A stretch of DNA of 64,000 bases from Osedax fenrisi (taxonomy: Eukaryota > Annelida > Polychaeta > Sabellida > Siboglinidae). Shown here piece after piece: positions 13,000 through 27,900 of the stretch. Under the pieces are notes generated by a model. It did no database searches. It was not told the origin of the DNA and saw only the letters and a program-made list of their open reading frames with translations. The stretch lies in assembly GCA_964019155.1 (NCBI GenBank), contig OZ025244.1:36237429-36301428 (forward strand), read 5' to 3'. The translations under genes were made by a program, and so were the position numbers. Every line of letters begins with the position of its first letter. Positions within the stretch are counted from its first letter, which is position 1.

Positions 13000-15900
13000 A
13001 AGGTAACTCTAGGTAACTCTAGGTAACTATAGGTAACTCTAGCTAACTCTAGCTAGCTCTAGCTAACTCTAGCTAACTCTAGCTAACTCTAGCTAACTCT
13101 AGCTAACTCTAGCTAACTCTAGCTAACTCTAGCTAACTCTAGCTAACTCTAGCTAACTTTAGCTAACTCTAGCTAACTCTAGGTAACTTTAGCTAACTCT
13201 AGGTAACTCTAGCTAACTCTAGCTAACTCTAGGTAACTCTAGCTAACTTTAGGTAACTTTAGCTAACTCTAGGTAACTCTAGCTAACTCTAGCTAACTCT
13301 AGGTAACTCTAGGTAACTCTAGCTAACTTTAGCTAACTCTAGGTAACTCTAGCTAACTCTAGCTAACTCTAGCTAACTCTAGCTAACTCTAGCTAACTCT
13401 AGCTAACTCTAGCTAACTCTAGCTAACTCTAGGTAACTCTATATAACTCTAGCTAACTCTAGGTAACTCTAGGTAACTCTAGGTAACTCTAGGTAACTCT
13501 AGGTAACTCTAGGTAACTCTAGGTAACTCTAGGTAACTCTAGGTAACTCTAGGTAACTCTAGGTAACTCTAGGTAACTCTAGGTAACTCTATCTAACTCT
13601 AGCTAACTCTAGCTAACTCTAGTTAACTCTAGCTAACTTTAGCTAACTCTAGCTAACTCTATGTAACTCTAGGTAACTCTATCTAACTCTAGCTAACTCT
13701 AGCTAACTCTAGTTAACTCTAGCTAACTCTAGCTAACTCTAGGTAACTCTAGGTAACTCTAGGTAACTCTGGGTAACTCTAGCTAACTCTAGCTAACTCT
13801 AGCTAACTCTAGGTAACTCTAGGTAACTCTAGGTAACTCTAGCTAACTCTAGGTAACTCTAGCTAACTCTAGCTAACTCTAGCTAACTCTAGCTAACTCT
13901 AGCTAACTTCAGCTAACTCTAGGTAACTCTAGCTAACTCTAGGTAACTCTAGATAACTTTAGCTAACTCTAGCTAACTCTAGCTAACTCTAGGTAACTCT
14001 AGCTAACTCTAGCTAACTCAAGGTAACTCTAGGTAACTCTAGCTAACTCTAGGTAACTCTAGCTAACTCTAGGTAACTCTAGCTAACTTTAGCTAACTCT
14101 AGCTAACTCTAGCTAACTCTAGCTAACTCTAGCTAACTCTAGCTAACTCTAGCTAACTCTAGCTAACTCTAGCTAACTCTAGCTAACTCTAGCTAACTCA
14201 AGGTAACTCTAGCTAACTCTAGCTAACTCTAGCTAACTCTAGCTAACTCTAGCTAACTCAATGTAACTCTAGGTAACTCTAGCTAACTCTAGGTAACTTT
14301 AGCTAACTCTAGGTAACTCTAGCTAACTCTAGCTAACTCTAGGTAACTCTAGCTAACTTTAGGTAACTTTAGCTAACTCTAGGTAACTCTAGCTAACTCT
14401 AGCTAACTCTAGGTAACTCTAGGTAACTCTAGCTAACTCTAGCTAACTCTAGCTAACTTTAGCTAACTCTAGCTAACTCTAGGTAACTTTAGCTAACTCT
14501 TGGTAACTCTAGCTAACTCTAGCTAACTCTAGGTAACTCTAGCTAACTTTAGGTAACTTTAGCTAACTCTAGGTAACTCTAGCTAACTCTAGCTAACTCT
14601 AGCTAACTCTAGCTAACTCTAGCTAACTCTAGCTAACTCTAGTTAACTCTAGCTAACTCTAGCTAACTCTAGCTAACTCTAGGTAACTCTAGGTAACTCT
14701 AGGTAACTCTGGGTAACTCTAGCTAACTCTAGCTAACTCTAGCTAACTCTAGGTAACTCTATATAACTCTAGCTAACTCTAGCTAACTCTAGCTAACTCT
14801 AGGTAACTCTAGGTAACTCTAGGTAACTCTAGCTAACTCTAGGTAACTCTAGCTAACTCTAGCTAACTCTAGCTAACTCTAGCTAACTCTAGCTAACTTT
14901 AGCTAACTCTAGGTAACTCTAGCTAACTCTAGGTAACTCTAGCTAACTTTAGCTAACTCTAGCTAACTCTAGCTAACTCTAGCTAACTCTAGGTAACTCT
15001 AGCTAACTCTAGCTAACTCAAGGTAACTCTAGGTAACTCTAGGTAACTCTAGGTAACTCTAGCTAACTCTAGGTAACTCTAGCTAACTTTAGCTAACTCT
15101 AGCTAACTCTAGCTAACTCTAGCTAACTCTAGCTAACTCTAGCTAACTCAAGGTAACTCTAGCTAACTCTAGCTAACTCTAGCTAACTCTAGCTAACTCT
15201 AGCTAACTCTAGCTAACTCAAGGTAACTCTAGGTAACTCTAGGTAACTATAGGTAACTCTAGCTAACTCTAGCTAGCTCTAGCTAACTCTAGCTAACTCT
15301 AGCTAACTCTAGCTAACTCTAGCTAACTCTAGCTAACTCTAGCTAACTCTAGCTAACTCTAGCTAACTCTAGCTAACTTTAGCTAACTCTAGCTAACTCT
15401 AGGTAACTTTAGCTAACTCTAGGTAACTCTAGCTAACTCTAGCTAACTCTAGGTAACTCTAGCTAACTTTAGGTAACTTTAGCTAACTCTAGGTAACTCT
15501 AGCTAACTCTAGCTAACTCTAGGTAACTCTAGGTAACTCTAGCTAACTTTAGCTAACTCTAGGTAACTCTAGCTAACTCTAGCTAACTTTAGCTAACTCT
15601 AGCTAACTCTAGCTAACTCTAGCTAACTCTAGCTAACTTTAGCTAACTCTAGCTAACTCTAGCTAACTCTAGGTAACTCTATATAACTCTAGCTAACTCT
15701 AGGTAACTCTAGGTAACTCTAGGTAACTCTAGGTAACTCTAGGTAACTCTAGGTAACTCTAGGTAACTCTAGGTAACTCTAGGTAACTCTAGGTAACTCT
15801 ATCTAACTCTAGCTAACTCTAGCTAACTTTAGCTAACTCTAGCTAACTCTAGGTAACTTTAGCTAACTCTAGGTAACTCTAGCTAACTCTAGCTAACTCT

Positions 15901-18900
15901 AGGTAACTCTAGGTAACTCTAGGTAACTCTAGGTAACTCTATCTAACTCTAGCTAACTCTAGCTAACTCTAGTTAACTCTAGCTAACTCTAGCTAACTCT
16001 AGCTAACTCTAGGTAACTCAATGTAACTCTAGGTAACTCTAGCTAACTCTAGGTAACTTTAGCTAACTCTAGGTAACTCTAGCTAACTCTAGCTAACTCT
16101 AGGTAACTCTAGCTAACTTTAGGTAACTTTAGCTAACTCTAGGTAACTCTAGCTAACTCTAGCTAACTCTAGGTAACTCTAGGTAACTCTAGCTAACTCT
16201 AGCTAACTCTAGCTAACTTTAGCTAACTCTAGCTAACTCTAGGTAACTTTAGCTAACTCTTGGTAACTCTAGCTAACTCTAGCTAACTCTAGGTAACTCT
16301 AGCTAACTTTAGGTAACTTTAGCTAACTCTAGGTAACTCTAGCTAACTCTAGCTAACTCTAGCTAACTCTAGCTAACTCAAGGTAACTCTAGCTAACTCT
16401 AGCTAACTCTAGCTAACTCTAGCTAACTCTAGCTAACTCTAGCTAACTCAATGTAACTCTAGGTAACTCTAGCTAACTCTAGGTAACTTTAGCTAACTCT
16501 AGGTAACTCTAGCTAACTCTAGCTAACTCTATGTAACTCTAGCTAACTTTAGGTAACTTTAGCTAACTCTAGGTAACTCTAGCTAACTCTAGCTAACTCT
16601 AGGTAACTCTAGGTAACTCTAGCTAACTTTAGCTAACTCTAGGTAACTCTAGCTAACTCTAGCTAACTCTAGCTAACTCTAGCTAACTTTAGCTAACTCT
16701 AGCTAACTCTAGCTAACTCTAGCTAACTCTAGCTAACTCTAGCTAACTTTAGCTAACTCTAGCTAACTCTAGGTAACTTTAGCTAACTCTTGGTAACTCT
16801 AGCTAACTCTAGCTAACTCTAGGTAACTCTAGCTAACTTTAGGTAACTTTAGCTAACTCTAGGTAACTCTAGCTAACTCTAGCTAACTCTAGCTAACTCT
16901 AGCTAACTCTAGCTAACTCTAGCTAACTCTAGTTAACTCTAGCTAACTCTAGGTAACTCTATATAACTCTAGCTAACTCTAGCTAACTCTAGCTAACTCT
17001 AGGTAACTCTAGGTAACTCTAGGTAACTCTAGCTAACTCTAGGTAACTCTAGCTAACTCTAGCTAACTCTAGCTAACTCTAGCTAACTCTAGCTAACTTT
17101 AGCTAACTCTAGGTAACTCTAGCTAACTCTAGGTAACTCTAGCTAACTTTAGCTAACTCTAGCTAACTCTAGCTAACTCTAGCTAACTCTAGGTAACTCT
17201 AGCTAACTCTAGCTAACTCAAGGTAACTCTAGGTAACTCTGGGTAACTCTAGGTAACTCTAGGTAACTCTAGCTAACTCTAGGTAACTCTAGCTAACTTT
17301 AGCTAACTCTAGCTAACTCTAGCTAACTCTAGCTAACTCTAGCTAACTCTAGCTAACTCAAGGTAACTCTAGCTAACTCTAGCTAACTCTAGCTAACTCT
17401 AGCTAACTCTAGCTAACTCTAGCTAACTCAAGGTAACTCTAGGTAACTCTAGATAACTATAGGTAACTCTAGCTAACTCTAGCTAGCTCTAGCTAACTCT
17501 AGCTAACTCTAGCTAACTCTAGCTAACTCTAGCTAACTCTAGCTAACTCTAGCTAACTCTAGCTAACTCTAGCTAACTCTAGCTAACTTTAGCTAACTCT
17601 AGCTAACTCTAGGTAACTTTAGCTAACTCTAGGTAACTCTAGCTAACTCTAGCTAACTCTAGGTAACTCTAGCTAACTTTAGGTAACTTTAGCTAACTCT
17701 AGGTAACTCTAGCTAACTCTAGCTAACTCTAGGTAACTCTAGGTAACTCTAGCTAACTTTAGCTAACTCTAGGTAACTCTAGCTAACTCTAGCTAACTCT
17801 AGCTAACTCTAGCTAACTCTAGCTAACTCTAGCTAACTCTAGCTAACTCTAGCTAACTCTAGGTAACTCTATATAACTCTAGCTAACTCTAGGTAACTCT
17901 AGGTAACTCTAGGTAACTCTAGGTAACTCTAGGTAACTCTAGGTAACTCTAGGTAACTCTAGGTAACTCTAGGTAACTCTAGGTAACTCTAGGTAACTCT
18001 AGGTAACTCTAGGTAACTCTATCTAACTCTAGCTAACTCTAGCTAACTCTAGTTAACTCTAGCTAACTTTAGCTAACTCTAGCTAACTCTATGTAACTCT
18101 AGGTAACTCTATCTAACTCTAGCTAACTCTAGCTAACTCTAGTTAACTCTAGCTAACTCTAGCTAACTCTAGGTAACTCTAGGTAACTCTAGGTAACTCT
18201 GGGTAACTCTAGCTAACTCTAGCTAACTCTAGCTAACTCTAGGTAACTCTAGGTAACTCTAGGTAACTCTAGCTAACTCTAGGTAACTCTAGCTAACTCT
18301 AGCTAACTCTAGCTAACTCTAGCTAACTCTAGCTAACTTCAGCTAACTCTAGGTAACTCTAGCTAACTCTAGGTAACTCTAGATAACTTTAGCTAACTCT
18401 AGCTAACTCTAGCTAACTCTAGGTAACTCTAGCTAACTCTAGCTAACTCAAGGTAACTCTAGGTAACTCTAGCTAACTCTAGGTAACTCTAGCTAACTCT
18501 AGGTAACTCTAGCTAACTTTAGCTAACTCTAGCTAACTCTAGCTAACTCTAGCTAACTCTAGCTAACTCTAGCTAACTCTAGCTAACTCTAGCTAACTCT
18601 AGCTAACTCTAGCTAACTCTAGCTAACTCAAGGTAACTCTAGCTAACTCTAGCTAACTCTAGCTAACTCTAGCTAACTCTAGCTAACTCAATGTAACTCT
18701 AGGTAACTCTAGCTAACTCTAGGTAACTTTAGCTAACTCTAGGTAACTCTAGCTAACTCTAGCTAACTCTAGGTAACTCTAGCTAACTTTAGGTAACTTT
18801 AGCTAACTCTAGGTAACTCTAGCTAACTCTAGCTAACTCTAGGTAACTCTAGGTAACTCTAGCTAACTCTAGCTAACTCTAGCTAACTTTAGCTAACTCT

Positions 18901-21900
18901 AGCTAACTCTAGGTAACTTTAGCTAACTCTTGGTAACTCTAGCTAACTCTAGCTAACTCTAGGTAACTCTAGCTAACTTTAGGTAACTTTAGCTAACTCT
19001 AGGTAACTCTAGCTAACTCTAGCTAACTCTAGCTAACTCTAGCTAACTCTAGCTAACTCTAGCTAACTCTAGTTAACTCTAGCTAACTCTAGCTAACTCT
19101 AGCTAACTCTAGGTAACTCTAGGTAACTCTAGGTAACTCTGGGTAACTCTAGCTAACTCTAGCTAACTCTAGCTAACTCTAGGTAACTCTATATAACTCT
19201 AGCTAACTCTAGCTAACTCTAGCTAACTCTAGGTAACTCTAGGTAACTCTAGGTAACTCTAGCTAACTCTAGGTAACTCTAGCTAACTCTAGCTAACTCT
19301 AGCTAACTCTAGCTAACTCTAGCTAACTTTAGCTAACTCTAGGTAACTCTAGCTAACTCTAGGTAACTCTAGCTAACTTTAGCTAACTCTAGCTAACTCT
19401 AGCTAACTCTAGCTAACTCTAGGTAACTCTAGCTAACTCTAGCTAACTCAAGGTAACTCTAGGTAACTCTAGGTAACTCTAGGTAACTCTAGCTAACTCT
19501 AGGTAACTCTAGCTAACTTTAGCTAACTCTAGCTAACTCTAGCTAACTCTAGCTAACTCTAGCTAACTCTAGCTAACTCAAGGTAACTCTAGCTAACTCT
19601 AGCTAACTCTAGCTAACTCTAGCTAACTCTAGCTAACTCTAGCTAACTCAAGGTAACTCTAGGTAACTCTAGGTAACTATAGGTAACTCTAGCTAACTCT
19701 AGCTAGCTCTAGCTAACTCTAGCTAACTCTAGCTAACTCTAGCTAACTCTAGCTAACTCTAGCTAACTCTAGCTAACTCTAGCTAACTCTAGCTAACTCT
19801 AGCTAACTTTAGCTAACTCTAGCTAACTCTAGGTAACTTTAGCTAACTCTAGGTAACTCTAGCTAACTCTAGCTAACTCTAGGTAACTCTAGCTAACTTT
19901 AGGTAACTTTAGCTAACTCTAGGTAACTCTAGCTAACTCTAGCTAACTCTAGGTAACTCTAGGTAACTCTAGCTAACTTTAGCTAACTCTAGGTAACTCT
20001 AGCTAACTCTAGCTAACTCTAGCTAACTCTAGCTAACTCTAGCTAACTCTAGCTAACTCTAGCTAACTTTAGCTAACTCTAGCTAACTCTAGCTAACTCT
20101 AGGTAACTCTATATAACTCTAGCTAACTCTAGGTAACTCTAGGTAACTCTAGGTAACTCTAGGTAACTCTAGGTAACTCTAGGTAACTCTAGGTAACTCT
20201 AGGTAACTCTAGGTAACTCTAGGTAACTCTATCTAACTCTAGCTAACTCTAGCTAACTTTAGCTAACTCTAGCTAACTCTAGGTAACTTTAGCTAACTCT
20301 AGGTAACTCTAGCTAACTCTAGCTAACTCTAGGTAACTCTAGGTAACTCTAGGTAACTCTAGGTAACTCTATCTAACTCTAGCTAACTCTAGCTAACTCT
20401 AGTTAACTCTAGCTAACTCTAGCTAACTCTAGCTAACTCAAGGTAACTCTAGCTAACTCTAGCTAACTCTAGCTAACTCTAGCTAACTCTAGCTAACTCT
20501 AGCTAACTCAAGGTAACTCTAGGTAACTCTAGGTAACTATAGGTAACTCTAGCTAACTCTAGCTAGCTCTAGCTAACTCTAGCTAACTCTAGCTAACTCT
20601 AGCTAACTCTAGCTAACTCTAGCTAACTCTAGCTAACTCTAGCTAACTCTAGCTAACTCTAGCTAACTTTAGCTAACTCTAGCTAACTCTAGGTAACTTT
20701 AGCTAACTCTAGGTAACTCTAGCTAACTCTAGCTAACTCTAGGTAACTCTAGCTAACTTTAGGTAACTTTAGCTAACTCTAGGTAACTCTAGCTAACTCT
20801 AGCTAACTCTAGGTAACTCTAGGTAACTCTAGCTAACTTTAGCTAACTCTAGGTAACTCTAGCTAACTCTAGCTAACTCTAGCTAACTCTAGCTAACTCT
20901 AGCTAACTCTAGCTAACTCTAGCTAACTCTAGCTAACTCTAGGTAACTCTATATAACTCTAGCTAACTCTAGGTAACTCTAGGTAACTCTAGGTAACTCT
21001 AGGTAACTCTAGGTAACTCTAGGTAACTCTAGGTAACTCTAGGTAACTCTAGGTAACTCTAGGTAACTCTAGGTAACTCTAGGTAACTCTAGGTAACTCT
21101 ATCTAACTCTAGCTAACTCTAGCTAACTCTAGTTAACTCTAGCTAACTTTAGCTAACTCTAGCTAACTCTATGTAACTCTAGGTAACTCTATCTAACTCT
21201 AGCTAACTCTAGCTAACTCTAGTTAACTCTAGCTAACTCTAGCTAACTCTAGGTAACTCTAGGTAACTCTAGGTAACTCTGGGTAACTCTAGCTAACTCT
21301 AGCTAACTCTAGCTAACTCTAGGTAACTCTAGGTAACTCTAGGTAACTCTAGCTAACTCTAGGTAACTCTAGCTAACTCTAGCTAACTCTAGCTAACTCT
21401 AGCTAACTCTAGCTAACTTCAGCTAACTCTAGGTAACTCTAGCTAACTCTAGGTAACTCTAGATAACTTTAGCTAACTCTAGCTAACTCTAGCTAACTCT
21501 AGGTAACTCTAGCTAACTCTAGCTAACTCAAGGTAACTCTAGGTAACTCTAGCTAACTCTAGGTAACTCTAGCTAACTCTAGGTAACTCTAGCTAACTTT
21601 AGCTAACTCTAGCTAACTCTAGCTAACTCTAGCTAACTCTAGCTAACTCTAGCTAACTCTAGCTAACTCTAGCTAACTCTAGCTAACTCTAGCTAACTCT
21701 AGCTAACTCAAGGTAACTCTAGCTAACTCTAGCTAACTCTAGCTAACTCTAGCTAACTCTAGCTAACTCAATGTAACTCTAGGTAACTCTAGCTAACTCT
21801 AGGTAACTTTAGCTAACTCTAGGTAACTCTAGCTAACTCTAGCTAACTCTAGGTAACTCTAGCTAACTTTAGGTAACTTTAGCTAACTCTAGGTAACTCT

Positions 21901-24900
21901 AGCTAACTCTAGCTAACTCTAGGTAACTCTAGGTAACTCTAGCTAACTCTAGCTAACTCTAGCTAACTTTAGCTAACTCTAGCTAACTCTAGGTAACTTT
22001 AGCTAACTCTTGGTAACTCTAGCTAACTCTAGCTAACTCTAGGTAACTCTAGCTAACTTTAGGTAACTTTAGCTAACTCTAGGTAACTCTAGCTAACTCT
22101 AGCTAACTCTAGCTAACTCTAGCTAACTCTAGCTAACTCTAGCTAACTCTAGTTAACTCTAGCTAACTCTAGCTAACTCTAGCTAACTCTAGGTAACTCT
22201 AGGTAACTCTAGGTAACTCTGGGTAACTCTAGCTAACTCTAGCTAACTCTAGCTAACTCTAGGTAACTCTATATAACTCTAGCTAACTCTAGCTAACTCT
22301 AGCTAACTCTAGGTAACTCTAGGTAACTCTAGGTAACTCTAGCTAACTCTAGGTAACTCTAGCTAACTCTAGCTAACTCTAGCTAACTCTAGCTAACTCT
22401 AGCTAACTTTAGCTAACTCTAGGTAACTCTAGCTAACTCTAGGTAACTCTAGCTAACTTTAGCTAACTCTAGCTAACTCTAGCTAACTCTAGCTAACTCT
22501 AGGTAACTCTAGCTAACTCTAGCTAACTCAAGGTAACTCTAGGTAACTCTAGGTAACTCTAGGTAACTCTAGCTAACTCTAGGTAACTCTAGCTAACTTT
22601 AGCTAACTCTAGCTAACTCTAGCTAACTCTAGCTAACTCTAGCTAACTCTAGCTAACTCAAGGTAACTCTAGCTAACTCTAGCTAACTCTAGCTAACTCT
22701 AGCTAACTCTAGCTAACTCTAGCTAACTCAAGGTAACTCTAGGTAACTCTAGGTAACTATAGGTAACTCTAGCTAACTCTAGCTAGCTCTAGCTAACTCT
22801 AGCTAACTCTAGCTAACTCTAGCTAACTCTAGCTAACTCTAGCTAACTCTAGCTAACTCTAGCTAACTCTAGCTAACTCTAGCTAACTTTAGCTAACTCT
22901 AGCTAACTCTAGGTAACTTTAGCTAACTCTAGGTAACTCTAGCTAACTCTAGCTAACTCTAGGTAACTCTAGCTAACTTTAGGTAACTTTAGCTAACTCT
23001 AGGTAACTCTAGCTAACTCTAGCTAACTCTAGGTAACTCTAGGTAACTCTAGCTAACTTTAGCTAACTCTAGGTAACTCTAGCTAACTCTAGCTAACTTT
23101 AGCTAACTCTAGCTAACTCTAGCTAACTCTAGCTAACTCTAGCTAACTTTAGCTAACTCTAGCTAACTCTAGCTAACTCTAGGTAACTCTATATAACTCT
23201 AGCTAACTCTAGGTAACTCTAGGTAACTCTAGGTAACTCTAGGTAACTCTAGGTAACTCTAGGTAACTCTAGGTAACTCTAGGTAACTCTAGGTAACTCT
23301 AGGTAACTCTATCTAACTCTAGCTAACTCTAGCTAACTTTAGCTAACTCTAGCTAACTCTAGGTAACTTTAGCTAACTCTAGGTAACTCTAGCTAACTCT
23401 AGCTAACTCTAGGTAACTCTAGGTAACTCTAGGTAACTCTAGGTAACTCTATCTAACTCTAGCTAACTCTAGCTAACTCTAGTTAACTCTAGCTAACTCT
23501 AGCTAACTCTAGCTAACTCTAGGTAACTCAATGTAACTCTAGGTAACTCTAGCTAACTCTAGGTAACTTTAGCTAACTCTAGGTAACTCTAGCTAACTCT
23601 AGCTAACTCTAGGTAACTCTAGCTAACTTTAGGTAACTTTAGCTAACTCTAGGTAACTCTAGCTAACTCTAGCTAACTCTAGGTAACTCTAGGTAACTCT
23701 AGCTAACTCTAGCTAACTCTAGCTAACTCTAGCTAACTCTAGCTAACTTTAGCTAACTCTAGCTAACTCTAGGTAACTTTAGCTAACTCTAGGTAACTCT
23801 AGCTAACTCTAGCTAACTCTAGGTAACTCTAGCTAACTTTAGGTAACTTTAGCTAACTCTAGGTAACTCTAGCTAACTCTAGCTAACTCTAGGTAACTCT
23901 AGGTAACTCTAGCTAACTTTAGCTAACTCTAGGTAACTCTAGCTAACTCTAGCTAACTCTAGCTAACTCTAGCTAACTCTAGCTAACTCTAGCTAACTCT
24001 AGCTAACTCTAGCTAACTCTAGGTAACTCTATATAACTCTAGCTAACTCTAGGTAACTCTAGGTAACTCTAGGTAACTCTAGGTAACTCTAGGTAACTCT
24101 AGGTAACTCTAGGTAACTCTAGGTAACTCTAGGTAACTCTAGGTAACTCTAGGTAACTCTAGGTAACTCTAGGTAACTCTATCTAACTCTAGCTAACTCT
24201 AGCTAACTCTAGTTAACTCTAGCTAACTTTAGCTAACTCTAGCTAACTCTATGTAACTCTAGGTAACTCTATCTAACTCTAGCTAACTCTAGCTAACTCT
24301 AGTTAACTCTAGCTAACTCTAGCTAACTCTAGGTAACTCTAGGTAACTCTAGGTAACTCTGGGTAACTCTAGCTAACTCTAGCTAACTCTAGCTAACTCT
24401 AGGTAACTCTAGGTAACTCTAGGTAACTCTAGCTAACTCTAGGTAACTCTAGCTAACTCTAGCTAACTCTAGCTAACTCTAGCTAACTCTAGCTAACTTC
24501 AGCTAACTCTAGGTAACTCTAGCTAACTCTAGGTAACTCTAGATAACTTTAGCTAACTCTAGCTAACTCTAGCTAACTCTAGGTAACTCTAGCTAACTCT
24601 AGCTAACTCAAGGTAACTCTAGGTAACTCTAGCTAACTCTAGGTAACTCTAGCTAACTCTAGGTAACTCTAGCTAACTTTAGCTAACTCTAGCTAACTCT
24701 AGCTAACTCTAGCTAACTCTAGCTAACTCTAGCTAACTCTAGCTAACTCTAGCTAACTCTAGCTAACTCTAGCTAACTCTAGCTAACTCAAGGTAACTCT
24801 AGCTAACTCTAGCTAACTCTAGCTAACTCTAGCTAACTCTAGCTAACTCAATGTAACTCTAGGTAACTCTAGCTAACTCTAGGTAACTTTAGCTAACTCT

Positions 24901-27900
24901 AGGTAACTCTAGCTAACTCTAGCTAACTCTAGGTAACTCTAGCTAACTTTAGGTAACTTTAGCTAACTCTAGGTAACTCTAGCTAACTCTAGCTAACTCT
25001 AGGTAACTCTAGGTAACTCTAGCTAACTCTAGCTAACTCTAGCTAACTTTAGCTAACTCTAGCTAACTCTAGGTAACTTTAGCTAACTCTTGGTAACTCT
25101 AGCTAACTCTAGCTAACTCTAGGTAACTCTAGCTAACTTTAGGTAACTTTAGCTAACTCTAGGTAACTCTAGCTAACTCTAGCTAACTCTAGCTAACTCT
25201 AGCTAACTCTAGCTAACTCTAGCTAACTCTAGTTAACTCTAGCTAACTCTAGCTAACTCTAGCTAACTCTAGGTAACTCTAGGTAACTCTAGGTAACTCT
25301 GGGTAACTCTAGCTAACTCTAGCTAACTCTAGCTAACTCTAGGTAACTCTATATAACTCTAGCTAACTCTAGCTAACTCTAGCTAACTCTAGGTAACTCT
25401 AGGTAACTCTAGGTAACTCTAGCTAACTCTAGGTAACTCTAGCTAACTCTAGCTAACTCTAGCTAACTCTAGCTAACTCTAGCTAACTTTAGCTAACTCT
25501 AGGTAACTCTAGCTAACTCTAGGTAACTCTAGCTAACTTTAGCTAACTCTAGCTAACTCTAGCTAACTCTAGCTAACTCTAGGTAACTCTAGCTAACTCT
25601 AGCTAACTCAAGGTAACTCTAGGTAACTCTAGGTAACTCTAGGTAACTCTAGCTAACTCTAGGTAACTCTAGCTAACTTTAGCTAACTCTAGCTAACTCT
25701 AGCTAACTCTAGCTAACTCTAGCTAACTCTAGCTAACTCAAGGTAACTCTAGCTAACTCTAGCTAACTCTAGCTAACTCTAGCTAACTCTAGCTAACTCT
25801 AGCTAACTCAAGGTAACTCTAGGTAACTCTAGGTAACTATAGGTAACTCTAGCTAACTCTAGCTAGCTCTAGCTAACTCTAGCTAACTCTAGCTAACTCT
25901 AGCTAACTCTAGCTAACTCTAGCTAACTCTAGCTAACTCTAGCTAACTCTAGCTAACTCTAGCTAACTTTAGCTAACTCTAGCTAACTCTAGGTAACTTT
26001 AGCTAACTCTAGGTAACTCTAGCTAACTCTAGCTAACTCTAGGTAACTCTAGCTAACTTTAGGTAACTTTAGCTAACTCTAGGTAACTCTAGCTAACTCT
26101 AGCTAACTCTAGGTAACTCTAGGTAACTCTAGCTAACTTTAGCTAACTCTAGGTAACTCTAGCAAACTCTAGCTAACTTTAGCTAACTCTAGCTAACTCT
26201 AGCTAACTCTAGCTAACTCAAGCTAACTTTAGCTAACTCTAGCTAACTCTAGCTAACTCTAGGTAACTCTATATAACTCTAGCTAACTCTAGGTAACTCT
26301 AGGTAACTCTAGGTAACTCTAGGTAACTCTAGGTAACTCTAGGTAACTCTAGGTAACTCTAGGTAACTCTAGGTAACTCTAGGTAACTCTATCTAACTCT
26401 AGCTAACTCTAGCTAACTTTAGCTAACTCTAGCTAACTCTAGGTAACTTTAGCTAACTCTAGGTAACTCTAGCTAACTCTAGCTAACTCTAGGTAACTCT
26501 AGGTAACTCTAGGTAACTCTAGGTAACTCTATCTAACTCTAGCTAACTCTAGCTAACTCTAGTTAACTCTAGCTAACTCTAGCTAACTCTAGCTAACTCT
26601 AGGTAACTCAATGTAACTCTAGGTAACTCTAGCTAACTCTAGGTAACTTTAGCTAACTCTAGGTAACTCTAGCTAACTCTAGCTAACTCTAGGTAACTCT
26701 AGCTAACTTTAGGTAACTTTAGCTAACTCTAGGTAACTCTAGCTAACTCTAGCTAACTCTAGGTAACTCTAGGTAACTCTAGCTAACTCTAGCTAACTCT
26801 AGCTAACTTTAGCTAACTCTAGCTAACTCTAGGTAACTTTAGCTAACTCTTGGTAACTCTAGCTAACTCTAGCTAACTCTAGGTAACTCTAGCTAACTTT
26901 AGGTAACTTTAGCTAACTCTAGGTAACTCTAGCTAACTCTAGCTAACTCTAGCTAACTCTAGCTAACTCAAGGTAACTCTAGCTAACTCTAGCTAACTCT
27001 AGCTAACTCTAGCTAACTCTAGCTAACTCTAGCTAACTCAATGTAACTCTAGGTAACTCTAGCTAACTCTAGGTAACTTTAGCTAACTCTAGGTAACTCT
27101 AGCTAACTCTAGCTAACTCTATGTAACTCTAGCTAACTTTAGGTAACTTTAGCTAACTCTAGGTAACTCTAGCTAACTCTAGCTAACTCTAGGTAACTCT
27201 AGGTAACTCTAGCTAACTTTAGCTAACTCTAGGTAACTCTAGCTAACTCTAGCTAACTCTAGCTAACTCTAGCTAACTTTAGCTAACTCTAGCTAACTCT
27301 AGCTAACTCTAGCTAACTCTAGCTAACTCTAGCTAACTTTAGCTAACTCTAGCTAACTCTAGGTAACTTTAGCTAACTCTTGGTAACTCTAGCTAACTCT
27401 AGCTAACTCTAGGTAACTCTAGCTAACTTTAGGTAACTTTAGCTAACTCTAGGTAACTCTAGCTAACTCTAGCTAACTCTAGCTAACTCTAGCTAACTCT
27501 AGCTAACTCTAGCTAACTCTAGTTAACTCTAGCTAACTCTAGGTAACTCTATATAACTCTAGCTAACTCTAGCTAACTCTAGCTAACTCTAGGTAACTCT
27601 AGGTAACTCTAGGTAACTCTAGCTAACTCTAGGTAACTCTAGCTAACTCTAGCTAACTCTAGCTAACTCTAGCTAACTCTAGCTAACTTTAGCTAACTCT
27701 AGGTAACTCTAGCTAACTCTAGGTAACTCTAGCTAACTTTAGCTAACTCTAGCTAACTCTAGCTAACTCTAGCTAACTCTAGGTAACTCTAGCTAACTCT
27801 AGCTAACTCAAGGTAACTCTAGGTAACTCTGGGTAACTCTAGGTAACTCTAGGTAACTCTAGCTAACTCTAGGTAACTCTAGCTAACTTTAGCTAACTCT